Part shown: piece after piece, positions 7,832-15,017 of the stretch
Numbering within the stretch: position 1 is the stretch's first letter
How the letters are laid out: each line of letters opens with the position of its first letter
Assembly (NCBI GenBank): GCA_048394785.1
Contig: DBFJGL010000086.1
Span: 1 to 16,675, forward strand
DNA from: DBFJGL01 sp048394785
Lineage (GTDB): Bacteria; Bacillota; Clostridia; Christensenellales; CAG-917
Direction of reading: 5' to 3'
Length of the DNA stretch: 16,675 nucleotides
Program-made: the position numbers and the translations under genes
The notes under the pieces: model-generated
Seen by the model: only the letters and a program-made list of their open reading frames with translations
Databases searched by the model: none
What the model was told of the DNA's origin: nothing

Positions 7832-8977
7832 ATGGATACGGAAAAAGATTTGATGGAAACGCCGCAAAACAATACGTCTGCCGAAAGCTGCGAATATGCG
7901 GAAAAAGCCGCAGAACCCGAAACAGCCGTCGGCAACGAAAGAAGCGGTAATGCCGATATTGACGGTATGACGGACAATATCGCGGAGTTTCGCGGAGTAT
8001 ACATCGATTATCCGCTCAAAAAATACACAATCAGGGCGGTGACGGACGTATCGCTCGAAATAAAACGCGGCAGGATAACCGCGCTTGTCGGCGAGAGCGG
8101 CTCGGGTAAAACCACGCTTGCGTCCTCTCTTATACGGTGCATTTCGGAGCCGGGCAGACTTGCGGGCGGCGAAATAGTTTTCAGGAGCCTCCGCGAGGAC
8201 GGCGGTATCGACGAAATACGCGCGGACAAACTCACCGATAAGGAAATGCGCAAATTCCGTTGGGACAAAGTTTCAATGGTATTTCAGGCGGCGCAGAGCG
8301 CGCTTAACCCCGTAATGACGGTAAAAGAACAGTTTATGGAAACGCTCGCCGCGCACGACAGCAAATTGACGAAAGAGGGCAAAGAAGCCAGATGCCGCGA
8401 GTTGCTCGATTATGTGAAGCTGGACGCGGACAGAGTGCTTTCGTCTTATCCGCACGAGCTTTCGGGAGGAATGAAACAGCGCGTTATGATAGCGTTTTCG
8501 CTGTTGCTCAACCCCGAAATGATTATTCTTGACGAACCCACGACCGCGCTTGACGTCATCACGCAAAGCTACATCTTCAATCTGCTCAAAAAGATAAACA
8601 GAGAGATGAACATCTCAATGCTGCTTATGACGCACGACATAAGCGTCGTTGCGAAATTCGCGGATTATATCGGCGTTATGTACGGCGGCAGGCTTATGGA
8701 ATACGGCGACGTGAAAAGCGTGTTCAAAAACCGCCGTCACCCCTATACGGCGGGACTTATCGGAGCTACGCCGTCCATCATAGGAGATATAGGCGATATG
8801 AAACCGATCGAGGGCAATCCGCCCGATTTGCTTAATCTCCCGTCAGGCTGCATATTCTCGCCGCGCTGTCCGAAATGCTGCGACATATGCACCGCCGCAG
8901 AACCCGAAACGGCAGAGTTGACCGACGGCTGCAGAGGCAAATGTTATTTCTACGGGGAGGACGAAAATGAGCGATAA
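7832..8977 (+). CDS. ABC importer ATPase, DppD/OppD family
   Basis: A 381-residue ATPase. GGAGGGG lies directly before the ATG. Walker A GESGSGKTT is at 87-95, the Q-loop glutamine is near 152, the signature LSGGMKQ is at 210-216, Walker B ILDEP is at 232-236 and the switch His is at 268. A C-terminal oligopeptide-type domain follows, with HPYT (303-306) and Cys at 340, 346, 353 and 367. That Cys pattern holds an iron-sulfur cluster in some Opp/Dpp ATPases (known for relatives, inferred here). The first 50 residues are an unusual acidic, Asn/Glu-rich extension ahead of the ATPase fold. A 17-base repeat makes AAEPETA occur both in this extension and in the C-terminal domain. It overlaps the next ATPase gene by 11 bases. 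Confidence 0.93.
   Translation: MDTEKDLMETPQNNTSAESCEYAEKAAEPETAVGNERSGNADIDGMTDNIAEFRGVYIDYPLKKYTIRAVTDVSLEIKRGRITALVGESGSGKTTLASSLIRCISEPGRLAGGEIVFRSLREDGGIDEIRADKLTDKEMRKFRWDKVSMVFQAAQSALNPVMTVKEQFMETLAAHDSKLTKEGKEARCRELLDYVKLDADRVLSSYPHELSGGMKQRVMIAFSLLLNPEMIILDEPTTALDVITQSYIFNLLKKINREMNISMLLMTHDISVVAKFADYIGVMYGGRLMEYGDVKSVFKNRRHPYTAGLIGATPSIIGDIGDMKPIEGNPPDLLNLPSGCIFSPRCPKCCDICTAAEPETAELTDGCRGKCYFYGEDENER
7907..8910 (+). repeat. 17-base direct repeat within the DppD-like gene
   Basis: GCCGCAGAACCCGAAAC occurs at 7907-7923 and again at 8894-8910, in the same reading frame. Both copies encode AAEPETA, counting the following codons. The first copy lies in the extra N-terminal tail and the second in the C-terminal oligopeptide-type domain. 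The match stops at the edges, so it may be chance or a small internal copy event. Confidence 0.5.
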
Positions 8978-9998
8978 CAATGAAAGCGCAAACGGCGCGC
9001 TGCTTACTCTCGAAAACATCAATATGGTTTTCAAAAAGCCCGGCTCGATGCTCACCGACAGATATATTCACGTTCTCAAAGACATAAATCTGTCCATTTA
9101 TCCCGGTGAAATAATCGCGCTTGTAGGCGAAAGCGGCTGCGGCAAAACCACGCTCGGCAAAATCATAACGGGACTGCATAAACCCACGTCGGGCAACGTG
9201 TGGTTTGACGGCGTGAAAGTTTCGGGTATGTTCGGCAAAAAACTTGCTTCCTACAATCAGGTGCAGTTTATTCAGCAGGACAGCTATGCCGCGCTCAATC
9301 CCGTCCGAACCATTTATCAAAGTCTTTACGCTCCCTTGAAAACAAAAAACAGGAAGTGGAAAAGAAAGCAGGTCGACGAAAGGATAGAGGAGCTTATGCA
9401 GCTTATCGGGCTGCAGCCTTCCTCGCAGTTTTTAAGCAAATATCCCCATCAGCTTTCGGGCGGACAGCGGCAGAGAATACTTATGGCGCGCGCGATTTCT
9501 TTGGAGCCGAAACTCATAGTTGCGGACGAGCCGGTCAGTATGATCGATGTTTCGCTGAGGCTGTCTCTTTTGAACTTGATGAAGGAGCTCAACGAAAAAC
9601 TGAATATGTCTTTCGTGTATATTTCGCACGATTTGTCGACAACGCGTTATATAGCGCGCAACGGGAGAGTCTGCGTTATGTATCTCGGTCAGATTGCCGA
9701 GGTGGGCAACATAGGCGACGTAATCGCTCATCCGCGGCACCCGTACACACGCGCGCTTATTCAGGCGGTGCCCGTTCCCGACCCCGAGTTTTGCGGCAAC
9801 GACGAACTGCCTCTTAAATCGATGCAACTCGGCACGTTGGAGGACAGGGGCGAGGGCTGCGCTTTTCTCGAACGCTGTCTGTACGCAAAAGAGGAATGCA
9901 AAAACAAAATCGAATATGCAGATACCGATACGGCTCGGGTGCTGTGCTGCAACCTCGACGAGGTCCCCTGCGAATCGGTATATGAAATAAAAAATTAA
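8967..9998 (+). CDS. ABC importer ATPase, DppF/OppF family
   Basis: A 343-residue ATPase. Its ATG lies inside the end of the DppD-like gene (11-base overlap), with GGGGAGGA at 8954-8961, so the two ATPases are coupled and probably made in equal amounts. Walker A GESGCGKTT is at 54-62, Q-loop Gln104, signature LSGGQRQ at 163-169, Walker B VADEP at 185-189 and switch His221. The D-loop reads SMIDVS where peptide transporters usually have SALDVS; from memory the SMIDVS form is found in Opp-type systems linked to oligosaccharides, which fits the context. The C-terminal domain has HPYTRALI (258-265) and Cys298, 304, 311 and 327/328, matching the possible metal-binding pattern of its partner. Confidence 0.93.
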   Translation: MSDNNESANGALLTLENINMVFKKPGSMLTDRYIHVLKDINLSIYPGEIIALVGESGCGKTTLGKIITGLHKPTSGNVWFDGVKVSGMFGKKLASYNQVQFIQQDSYAALNPVRTIYQSLYAPLKTKNRKWKRKQVDERIEELMQLIGLQPSSQFLSKYPHQLSGGQRQRILMARAISLEPKLIVADEPVSMIDVSLRLSLLNLMKELNEKLNMSFVYISHDLSTTRYIARNGRVCVMYLGQIAEVGNIGDVIAHPRHPYTRALIQAVPVPDPEFCGNDELPLKSMQLGTLEDRGEGCAFLERCLYAKEECKNKIEYADTDTARVLCCNLDEVPCESVYEIKN

Positions 9999-10016
9999 AA
10001 CACGGAGGAAGAAATT

Positions 10017-12992
10017 ATGAGTAATGCGTCTTTGACACATTTAAGGCGACTGCTTTACGTTATGCTTGCGATGATACTCGCCGTAACGATGGGCTTCGCG
10101 CTCAGCGGTTTCGGTCTGCCGCTTATGACGGCGAACGCAGACGAAAACGTCTTGTATTACGAAGACTTTACCGACGGAGCGTCAAGCCTGGACGGCATCG
10201 TCACAGCGGATTCGGGGGCGGCTGTTTTGCCGAACACTATGTTTAATCTGCCCGTAGAGGCATTTCCCGAATCCAACAACGTCGAACTGGATTTTGACAT
10301 AAAACTCAACGGTTCGTCGGATGTTTACATTCACTTTGCGGGTTTGGACGGCACGCTTAACGCCAACATATTCCTCGGAATACTCGGCGGCGGAGCGTAT
10401 TGGCGTATGTCAAATCAGGGCGACGCGTTTGGCAGCGCGCTCAACGACGTCTATAACAATTCGGGCGACAATCAGGGCGGTCTTAACGGTATGGGCGTAG
10501 ACCTCGGCGAATTTGCAAGCGTAAGATTTTTGCATTACGAGGGTTATATGGAACTGTGGGTAAACGGCGTCCGCCGCGCGGTATCGCATCTCTCCAACTT
10601 CGGCAACACCAACTATATGTCGCGCGGAGAGATTGAGGAAGGCAAAATTACGGGCATTGCCATTCACGCAATCAATGCCAATGCGGTTGTGATGGACAAC
10701 ATCAAAGTCAAGGAAGTTGCCGCCGACAGCGTGTCTTACAGCGAACACAGCGACGACCAAAACACTGCTTCCGCAAAAACTTTCGATTTATCCGCACAAA
10801 ATCTTTATCTTGACAACTTCAAGGTTATAGGTAAATTTGCAGTTGCGGACGCGACAAAGGCGGGATATTATCCCACAATCAAACTGTACGGTCTCAACGC
10901 GTCGCAGATGACCAACACCTCGGAAGGAGGCGGACAGAAAGAGTACTCCGTCAACATTCAGGCAAACGTTAACGGCAACGAAATCACGGCGGGCATTTAC
11001 GGTCAGAACGACACTCTGCCCACGGCAAACTCGTGGTGCGGAAAGGACGGTGCCGCAATGTCTGTCGAGGGTGTTGACAGCGTGGAGTACAGAGTGGAAG
11101 TGTACGGAGATAACGTAGACTTCTATCTTAACGGACAGCTTGCAATCGAAACGACTTTTACCGAACTCGGACTGATTAAAGGTCACTTGCAGTACGTCAG
11201 AATTCAGAGCGGCGCAGGCGGTATGTATTGGACGGATTTCTCGTATGACGGATACGAAAATACGAGCGCGATTGACGTTACCGCGTCCGAAGAACTCGCT
11301 CCCGTCGGTTCGGACGTCGTGTTCAATGCGGATTTATTCGGCGAAAAACCCGAAAACTGCAAATGGTATGTAAATGACGTTGAACAAAGCGAACAGAGCA
11401 CCGCTTTGACTTTGAACGATATGGCGGCAGGCACTTACGTCGTGGCGTACGGCAACGATACCGTCAAAAGCAATAAGGTCACGGTTACGATTGCGGAGCG
11501 TATGGTTGTCATAACTGCCGACAAAACTACGGCGTATGCAACCGATAGAATTACGTTTACCGCTTCGGAAATGATCGGCGACTTCACAGACGTAACTCCC
11601 GAATGGTACGTCAACGGAGAAAAATATGACGCAACGGGCACTACGCTCGAACTCGGCGGTCTTGCCGCAGGCAGTTATGCGGTAGAACTGAAAATGGGCG
11701 ACACCGTAAGCAATAAAATCAACGTGACGGTGCTTGCAAGCACGGTTACGGTCGTCACCGATAAAAACAGCTATTACAACAGTGAAACGGCGGTCTTTAC
11801 AATCGAAACCGCAGGCATAGCCGACGGCGCGGCAATAAGCTGGTACGTAAACGGAGTCAAAGTCGACGGCGCGACGGGCGATACGTTCGAGCTTGCGCTG
11901 TCCGATTACGAAGGCGGCGCGCAGCTTGCGATAGTCGCGGAAGCGGACGGTATAAAGAGCGACGAAAATATTATATCGGTAGTCTACGACGTGCTCGATA
12001 AAATCGGCGGCGACGAAAACTACAAGAGCATTTGGAAAGACGAGATTAAAGCGGAAAACACTTACGGTACGTTCAGCGTAGGTTCCGACGAGAACGGCGC
12101 GTATTTGTTCAGCGAAGTCGAGGGCAGAGATACTTATTACAATATACCCGCGACTATGCCTTCTTCCACGGGGTTCGTTTTCAGCTATAAACTTTGGGTG
12201 CCTGCCGACGTCAGCGGTAAATATTACGTTTATCCCGTGCTCGGCGGACTGAACTCCAAATATCCGCAGGCATTCGTGGAGATGGCTGTGGAAGTAAGCA
12301 CCGAGGGACTCAGACCTTACTTCAAAGACCAAGGCAACAATCAGGAATACCTGACCTCGGACTACGGTCTGGGCAAGGATTTGAGCTATGACGGCGGCAT
12401 CTCCGAGAAAGGCGATTGGAACACCGTTTCCGTTGCGGTAGACGGACAGTATATTTCAATGTATATAAACGGCGAAATGACTTTGTTCTTCAAGATGCCG
12501 ACTGCGAGTGTTCCTTCGGCGGCAGGCTTCAACTTCTATCCCGACGGCGGCACGGGCGTTGTTCCGCTCAGAATCAAGGACATAGAGTTCAGCGGAATAG
12601 TCCAGCCCGCTCCCGACCTTGAAAGCGTAACGCTTTCTCTGTCCTCCGTCAGCACGGGCGTGAACGAGAGCGTCACCGTAACCGCAAACCTCAATCCGTT
12701 TAACGCGGTTGCGCAAAGCGTGGAGTGGTACGTCAACGGCGAAAAAGCTGCGGCAAGCGGACTTACGTTTACGTTCTCGGCATCCGAGGCAGGCGAATAC
12801 GAAGTGTACTGCATAGCCGACGGCATTCAGTCGGCGTCCAAAAAGATTACGGTTACGGCGGCAGGCGGAAACGAAGCCGAAACCGATGACGGAAAACTGC
12901 CCGATTGGGGCATTGCGTTGATAGTAATCGGATGCGCGGCGGTTGTCGGCGGCGTTATAGCAGGCGTGGTAATTGCACGCAAGAAGAAATAA
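10017..12992 (+). CDS. Large modular surface protein, membrane-anchored, probable glycan binding
   Basis: A 991-residue protein. CGGAGGA stands before the ATG. The signal peptide runs to about residue 41 (TANA, then DEN). Three beta-sandwich modules resembling LamG/concanavalin-type folds lie at about 45-235, 245-415 and 660-860; the second contains DFYLNGQLA and the third SMYINGEMTLFF, both typical of such sheets. Four Ig-like modules, each with WYVN (residues 450, 530, 609 and 904), lie at about 418-495, 496-574, 575-658 and 862-950. The C-terminus has LPDWG (961-965), one membrane helix (about 966-987) and RKKK. That arrangement anchors it with the bulk outside; LPDWG only loosely resembles a sortase signal. 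I see no catalytic signature. Binding and presenting the glycan to the neighbouring GH32 lipoproteins is the most likely role, by inference. Confidence 0.82.
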   Translation: MSNASLTHLRRLLYVMLAMILAVTMGFALSGFGLPLMTANADENVLYYEDFTDGASSLDGIVTADSGAAVLPNTMFNLPVEAFPESNNVELDFDIKLNGSSDVYIHFAGLDGTLNANIFLGILGGGAYWRMSNQGDAFGSALNDVYNNSGDNQGGLNGMGVDLGEFASVRFLHYEGYMELWVNGVRRAVSHLSNFGNTNYMSRGEIEEGKITGIAIHAINANAVVMDNIKVKEVAADSVSYSEHSDDQNTASAKTFDLSAQNLYLDNFKVIGKFAVADATKAGYYPTIKLYGLNASQMTNTSEGGGQKEYSVNIQANVNGNEITAGIYGQNDTLPTANSWCGKDGAAMSVEGVDSVEYRVEVYGDNVDFYLNGQLAIETTFTELGLIKGHLQYVRIQSGAGGMYWTDFSYDGYENTSAIDVTASEELAPVGSDVVFNADLFGEKPENCKWYVNDVEQSEQSTALTLNDMAAGTYVVAYGNDTVKSNKVTVTIAERMVVITADKTTAYATDRITFTASEMIGDFTDVTPEWYVNGEKYDATGTTLELGGLAAGSYAVELKMGDTVSNKINVTVLASTVTVVTDKNSYYNSETAVFTIETAGIADGAAISWYVNGVKVDGATGDTFELALSDYEGGAQLAIVAEADGIKSDENIISVVYDVLDKIGGDENYKSIWKDEIKAENTYGTFSVGSDENGAYLFSEVEGRDTYYNIPATMPSSTGFVFSYKLWVPADVSGKYYVYPVLGGLNSKYPQAFVEMAVEVSTEGLRPYFKDQGNNQEYLTSDYGLGKDLSYDGGISEKGDWNTVSVAVDGQYISMYINGEMTLFFKMPTASVPSAAGFNFYPDGGTGVVPLRIKDIEFSGIVQPAPDLESVTLSLSSVSTGVNESVTVTANLNPFNAVAQSVEWYVNGEKAAASGLTFTFSASEAGEYEVYCIADGIQSASKKITVTAAGGNEAETDDGKLPDWGIALIVIGCAAVVGGVIAGVVIARKKK
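11262..12860 (+). repeat. Four Ig-like repeat modules with WYVN motif (protein level)
   Basis: Codons for W-Y-V-N occur at 11364, 11604, 11841 and 12726, each in a module of about 80 residues. The modules share a pattern: beta-strand, WYVNG, short turn, then a strand ending in a V-T-V type sequence. Three are consecutive and the fourth is separated by the third beta-sandwich module. They resemble one another in protein but not closely in DNA, so this is an old duplication. Confidence 0.7.
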
Positions 12993-13001
12993 CGTCACTT
13001 A

Positions 13002-13029
13002 GGACGGCGGAGTTTATTCTCCGCCGTCC
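13002..13029 (+). other. Perfect 11-bp intergenic stem-loop
   Basis: GGACGGCGGAG (13002-13012), loop TTTATT, then CTCCGCCGTCC (13019-13029), in the 62-base gap between the surface-protein gene and the next GH32 gene. The sequence after it (GTATCTTAAT) lacks a run of T, so full termination is unlikely. Partial termination or protection of the upstream message from decay is more likely. It is the strongest intergenic hairpin in the cluster, and 25 bases separate it from the next ATG. Confidence 0.72.
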
Positions 13030-13054
13030 GTATCTTAATGCGAGCGAGGTTGTT

Positions 13055-15004
13055 ATGAAAAAACTATGCGCTTTTGTGCTTATGCTGGCGATGTTCTCGA
13101 CTGCGCTTTTTTTGCTCGGAGGTTGCAACGTGAAAGAAAAAGATAATCCTAATACTGCGGAGTTCGATTACGAAAAACTGTACCGCTCGGAAAGGACGGA
13201 ACCGTATGACGCGCCGCGGCAGGGTACGACAAGTCGGGCAAGTTACGGATATACGGCAAAAGCGGAACAGGGGTTCAACGGGTGGTACTATCTTTTCGGC
13301 GATAACGGAGGGTATTCCCGAATGACTTACGACGCGTCCGCAGGAAAATGGACGGGCGGCGGCGCGGAAATGCAAGATGAATATATGCGCTCGTCCGCAC
13401 GCTCGCAGGCGGTCAGGGCATATGTTGCCGACGCGGAGGGAGCTGCCGTCGTTTACGGTAATTTAAGATGCGAAAGCGCGTCTTCGCCGTCGGCTTCGCT
13501 TTCGGTGTTCGTAAACGATAAACAAATTTACGGCGCAAGCATCGCGTCGGGCGACGTGCAGGGCAAATATTTTCAAGCGGAAACCCGAATCAAAAAGGGC
13601 GACACCGTTTATTTTGCCGTGAGCGGAAGCGCGGCTCTCAATCCCGTGGTCACTTACGAAAACGCGCAGGAACAGTCCCTTTATCATCTCACTGCCAACG
13701 GCAAACAGTACGGCGACGTTTTCCCTTGGTACGATGAGGAAAACGGCAAACTCTATATGGGGTTTTTGTGGTCGGATAACGCCGCGCTTGCAAACAACTA
13801 TCACGACGCGCTTGAAATTTCCGACAATATGCTGACGTTTACCGACGTGCCCGAGGCGAACAATTACGACGTGTGGCAGCGTTATAAAGAGAATTACAGA
13901 ATGCATATGTTGTTTAATACCAACAACTTTATCGACACTTCTAAGTACAAGTTCGGTATCCGCGACAATATGCTTTACTTTGACAAGGAAAATAACAGAT
14001 ATCTTCTGATTGCGGGGTGCTATTACGAGTTTGATTCCCTGAACAGAACGTCTGATTTGGTTATATATTCTTCCGATGACGAATACGCGCTCAGCTGGAC
14101 TCGGCAGGGAAACGTGGTCGAGTCGGGATATTCCCACAATCTTCCCGAATGTCCGTCGCTTATGAAGATAGGGGACAGATGGTATGCGTTTGTATCCGTT
14201 GCATACAATACCGCGCATCAGGTCGGTCCCTTGCAGTATTGGACGGGCGACGCGGGAGTGGATTGTATGGACGTCGATTGGTCGGATAAGCAGTTCGCTT
14301 TTCTGGACGGCGAGGATTTGTGCGCGGCGCGCGTGACCAACGTGGGCGGCAAAACGTATATGTGGGGTTGGATACCTTCGACATACGATACTATGCCGTG
14401 GGCTCCGTGGGCAGGATATCTCAATCTTCCGCGCGAAGTCGTGCAGCATAGCGACGGCTCGCTCGGAGGGCGGCTGGACCCTGCGCTGTCAAAACTTTTG
14501 AATTACGGCAACATATATACGCTTTCCGACGGCAATTTCGGCGTTTACTCGGGTTCGGCGCAATTCGACGGGGCAAAACTCGATATGTACGGCTCGGACA
14601 ATATGGTCGAACTCGGCGGCGGTTACAGCCGAAACTACGTCACGTTTACCGCGGATATGCGCGACAGCTCCGAAATATCGTACGTTATGGTGCAGGGAGG
14701 AAAGCAGTACAGAGTGTCCGTGGTTAAAGAGAGCGGCAGGAAATATCTGCAAGTGACTTCTCCCGACGATACCAAACATAAGCTGAACAGCCGCATCGAA
14801 ATCAAGTCGGAAGGCGACGTATTTGACGTCAAACTTGTTGCCGACGGAGGGTTCTTGGAGTTTTTCGTGAACGACGAATACGCGCTCACCGCGCATACCG
14901 CAATGGACTCGGGGGCATATTCCGCTTATCTTTATTCTGACAAGTCGGCGGCTTTTTCCGACGTGCGGATAAACAAGCTTCTGCCTTACGGAGAATTGCA
15001 ATAA
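13055..15004 (+). CDS. Extracellular GH32-like lipoprotein, paralogue 2 (RDP motif altered)
   Basis: A 649-residue protein. The start at 13055 is chosen because it begins a lipoprotein signal (MKKL, hydrophobic core, LLGGC with Cys24); GCGAGG at 13043-13048 is a modest ribosome site. The layout matches the lipoprotein at 1763-3823: N-terminal beta domain about 62-203 (shared ASYGY, QGFN and WTGGGA motifs), propeller about 208-480, and C-terminal sandwich with FVNDEYALTAH (604-614). The putative nucleophile Asp221 lies in YGDVFPWY and the acid/base Glu365 in ECP (365-367). The RDP motif reads RDN (303-305): the Asp is kept but the proline is lost. Activity is plausible, but specificity may differ from its paralogue. 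It should face outward, on the membrane. Confidence 0.83.
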   Translation: MKKLCAFVLMLAMFSTALFLLGGCNVKEKDNPNTAEFDYEKLYRSERTEPYDAPRQGTTSRASYGYTAKAEQGFNGWYYLFGDNGGYSRMTYDASAGKWTGGGAEMQDEYMRSSARSQAVRAYVADAEGAAVVYGNLRCESASSPSASLSVFVNDKQIYGASIASGDVQGKYFQAETRIKKGDTVYFAVSGSAALNPVVTYENAQEQSLYHLTANGKQYGDVFPWYDEENGKLYMGFLWSDNAALANNYHDALEISDNMLTFTDVPEANNYDVWQRYKENYRMHMLFNTNNFIDTSKYKFGIRDNMLYFDKENNRYLLIAGCYYEFDSLNRTSDLVIYSSDDEYALSWTRQGNVVESGYSHNLPECPSLMKIGDRWYAFVSVAYNTAHQVGPLQYWTGDAGVDCMDVDWSDKQFAFLDGEDLCAARVTNVGGKTYMWGWIPSTYDTMPWAPWAGYLNLPREVVQHSDGSLGGRLDPALSKLLNYGNIYTLSDGNFGVYSGSAQFDGAKLDMYGSDNMVELGGGYSRNYVTFTADMRDSSEISYVMVQGGKQYRVSVVKESGRKYLQVTSPDDTKHKLNSRIEIKSEGDVFDVKLVADGGFLEFFVNDEYALTAHTAMDSGAYSAYLYSDKSAAFSDVRINKLLPYGELQ

Positions 15005-15017
15005 CGGCGGTTAATAT

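Noticed and set aside
3840..9998. Reading the ABC importer as a dipeptide/oligopeptide transporter
   Set aside because: The family match allows it, but no peptidase lies nearby and the genes are embedded among GH32 and sugar-kinase genes. A sugar substrate is therefore more likely, though not proven.
11334..12332. Long open frame on the minus strand (332 residues) inside the surface-protein gene
   Set aside because: It lies wholly opposite a well-supported gene with signal peptide and repeat modules. It has no ribosome site or recognisable motif, and its composition is that of an antisense shadow.
12897..12911. Sortase cell-wall sorting signal (LPDWG)
   Set aside because: The Thr of LPXTG, where sortase cuts, is replaced by Trp. 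A simple membrane anchor explains the helix and RKKK tail.
13002..13029. Rho-independent terminator ending the operon
   Set aside because: The stem is strong but is followed by GTATCTTAAT rather than a T-run. The next genes are functionally linked and have no visible promoter.
12905..13054. Longer N-terminus for the second GH32 lipoprotein, starting at 12905
   Set aside because: It would overlap the end of the surface-protein gene, read through the hairpin and hide the lipoprotein signal that begins at 13055.
13463..14449. Minus-strand open frame of 328 residues over the second GH32 lipoprotein gene
   Set aside because: It shows the same pattern of antisense shadow, and its Arg/His/Val-rich product has no recognisable domain.
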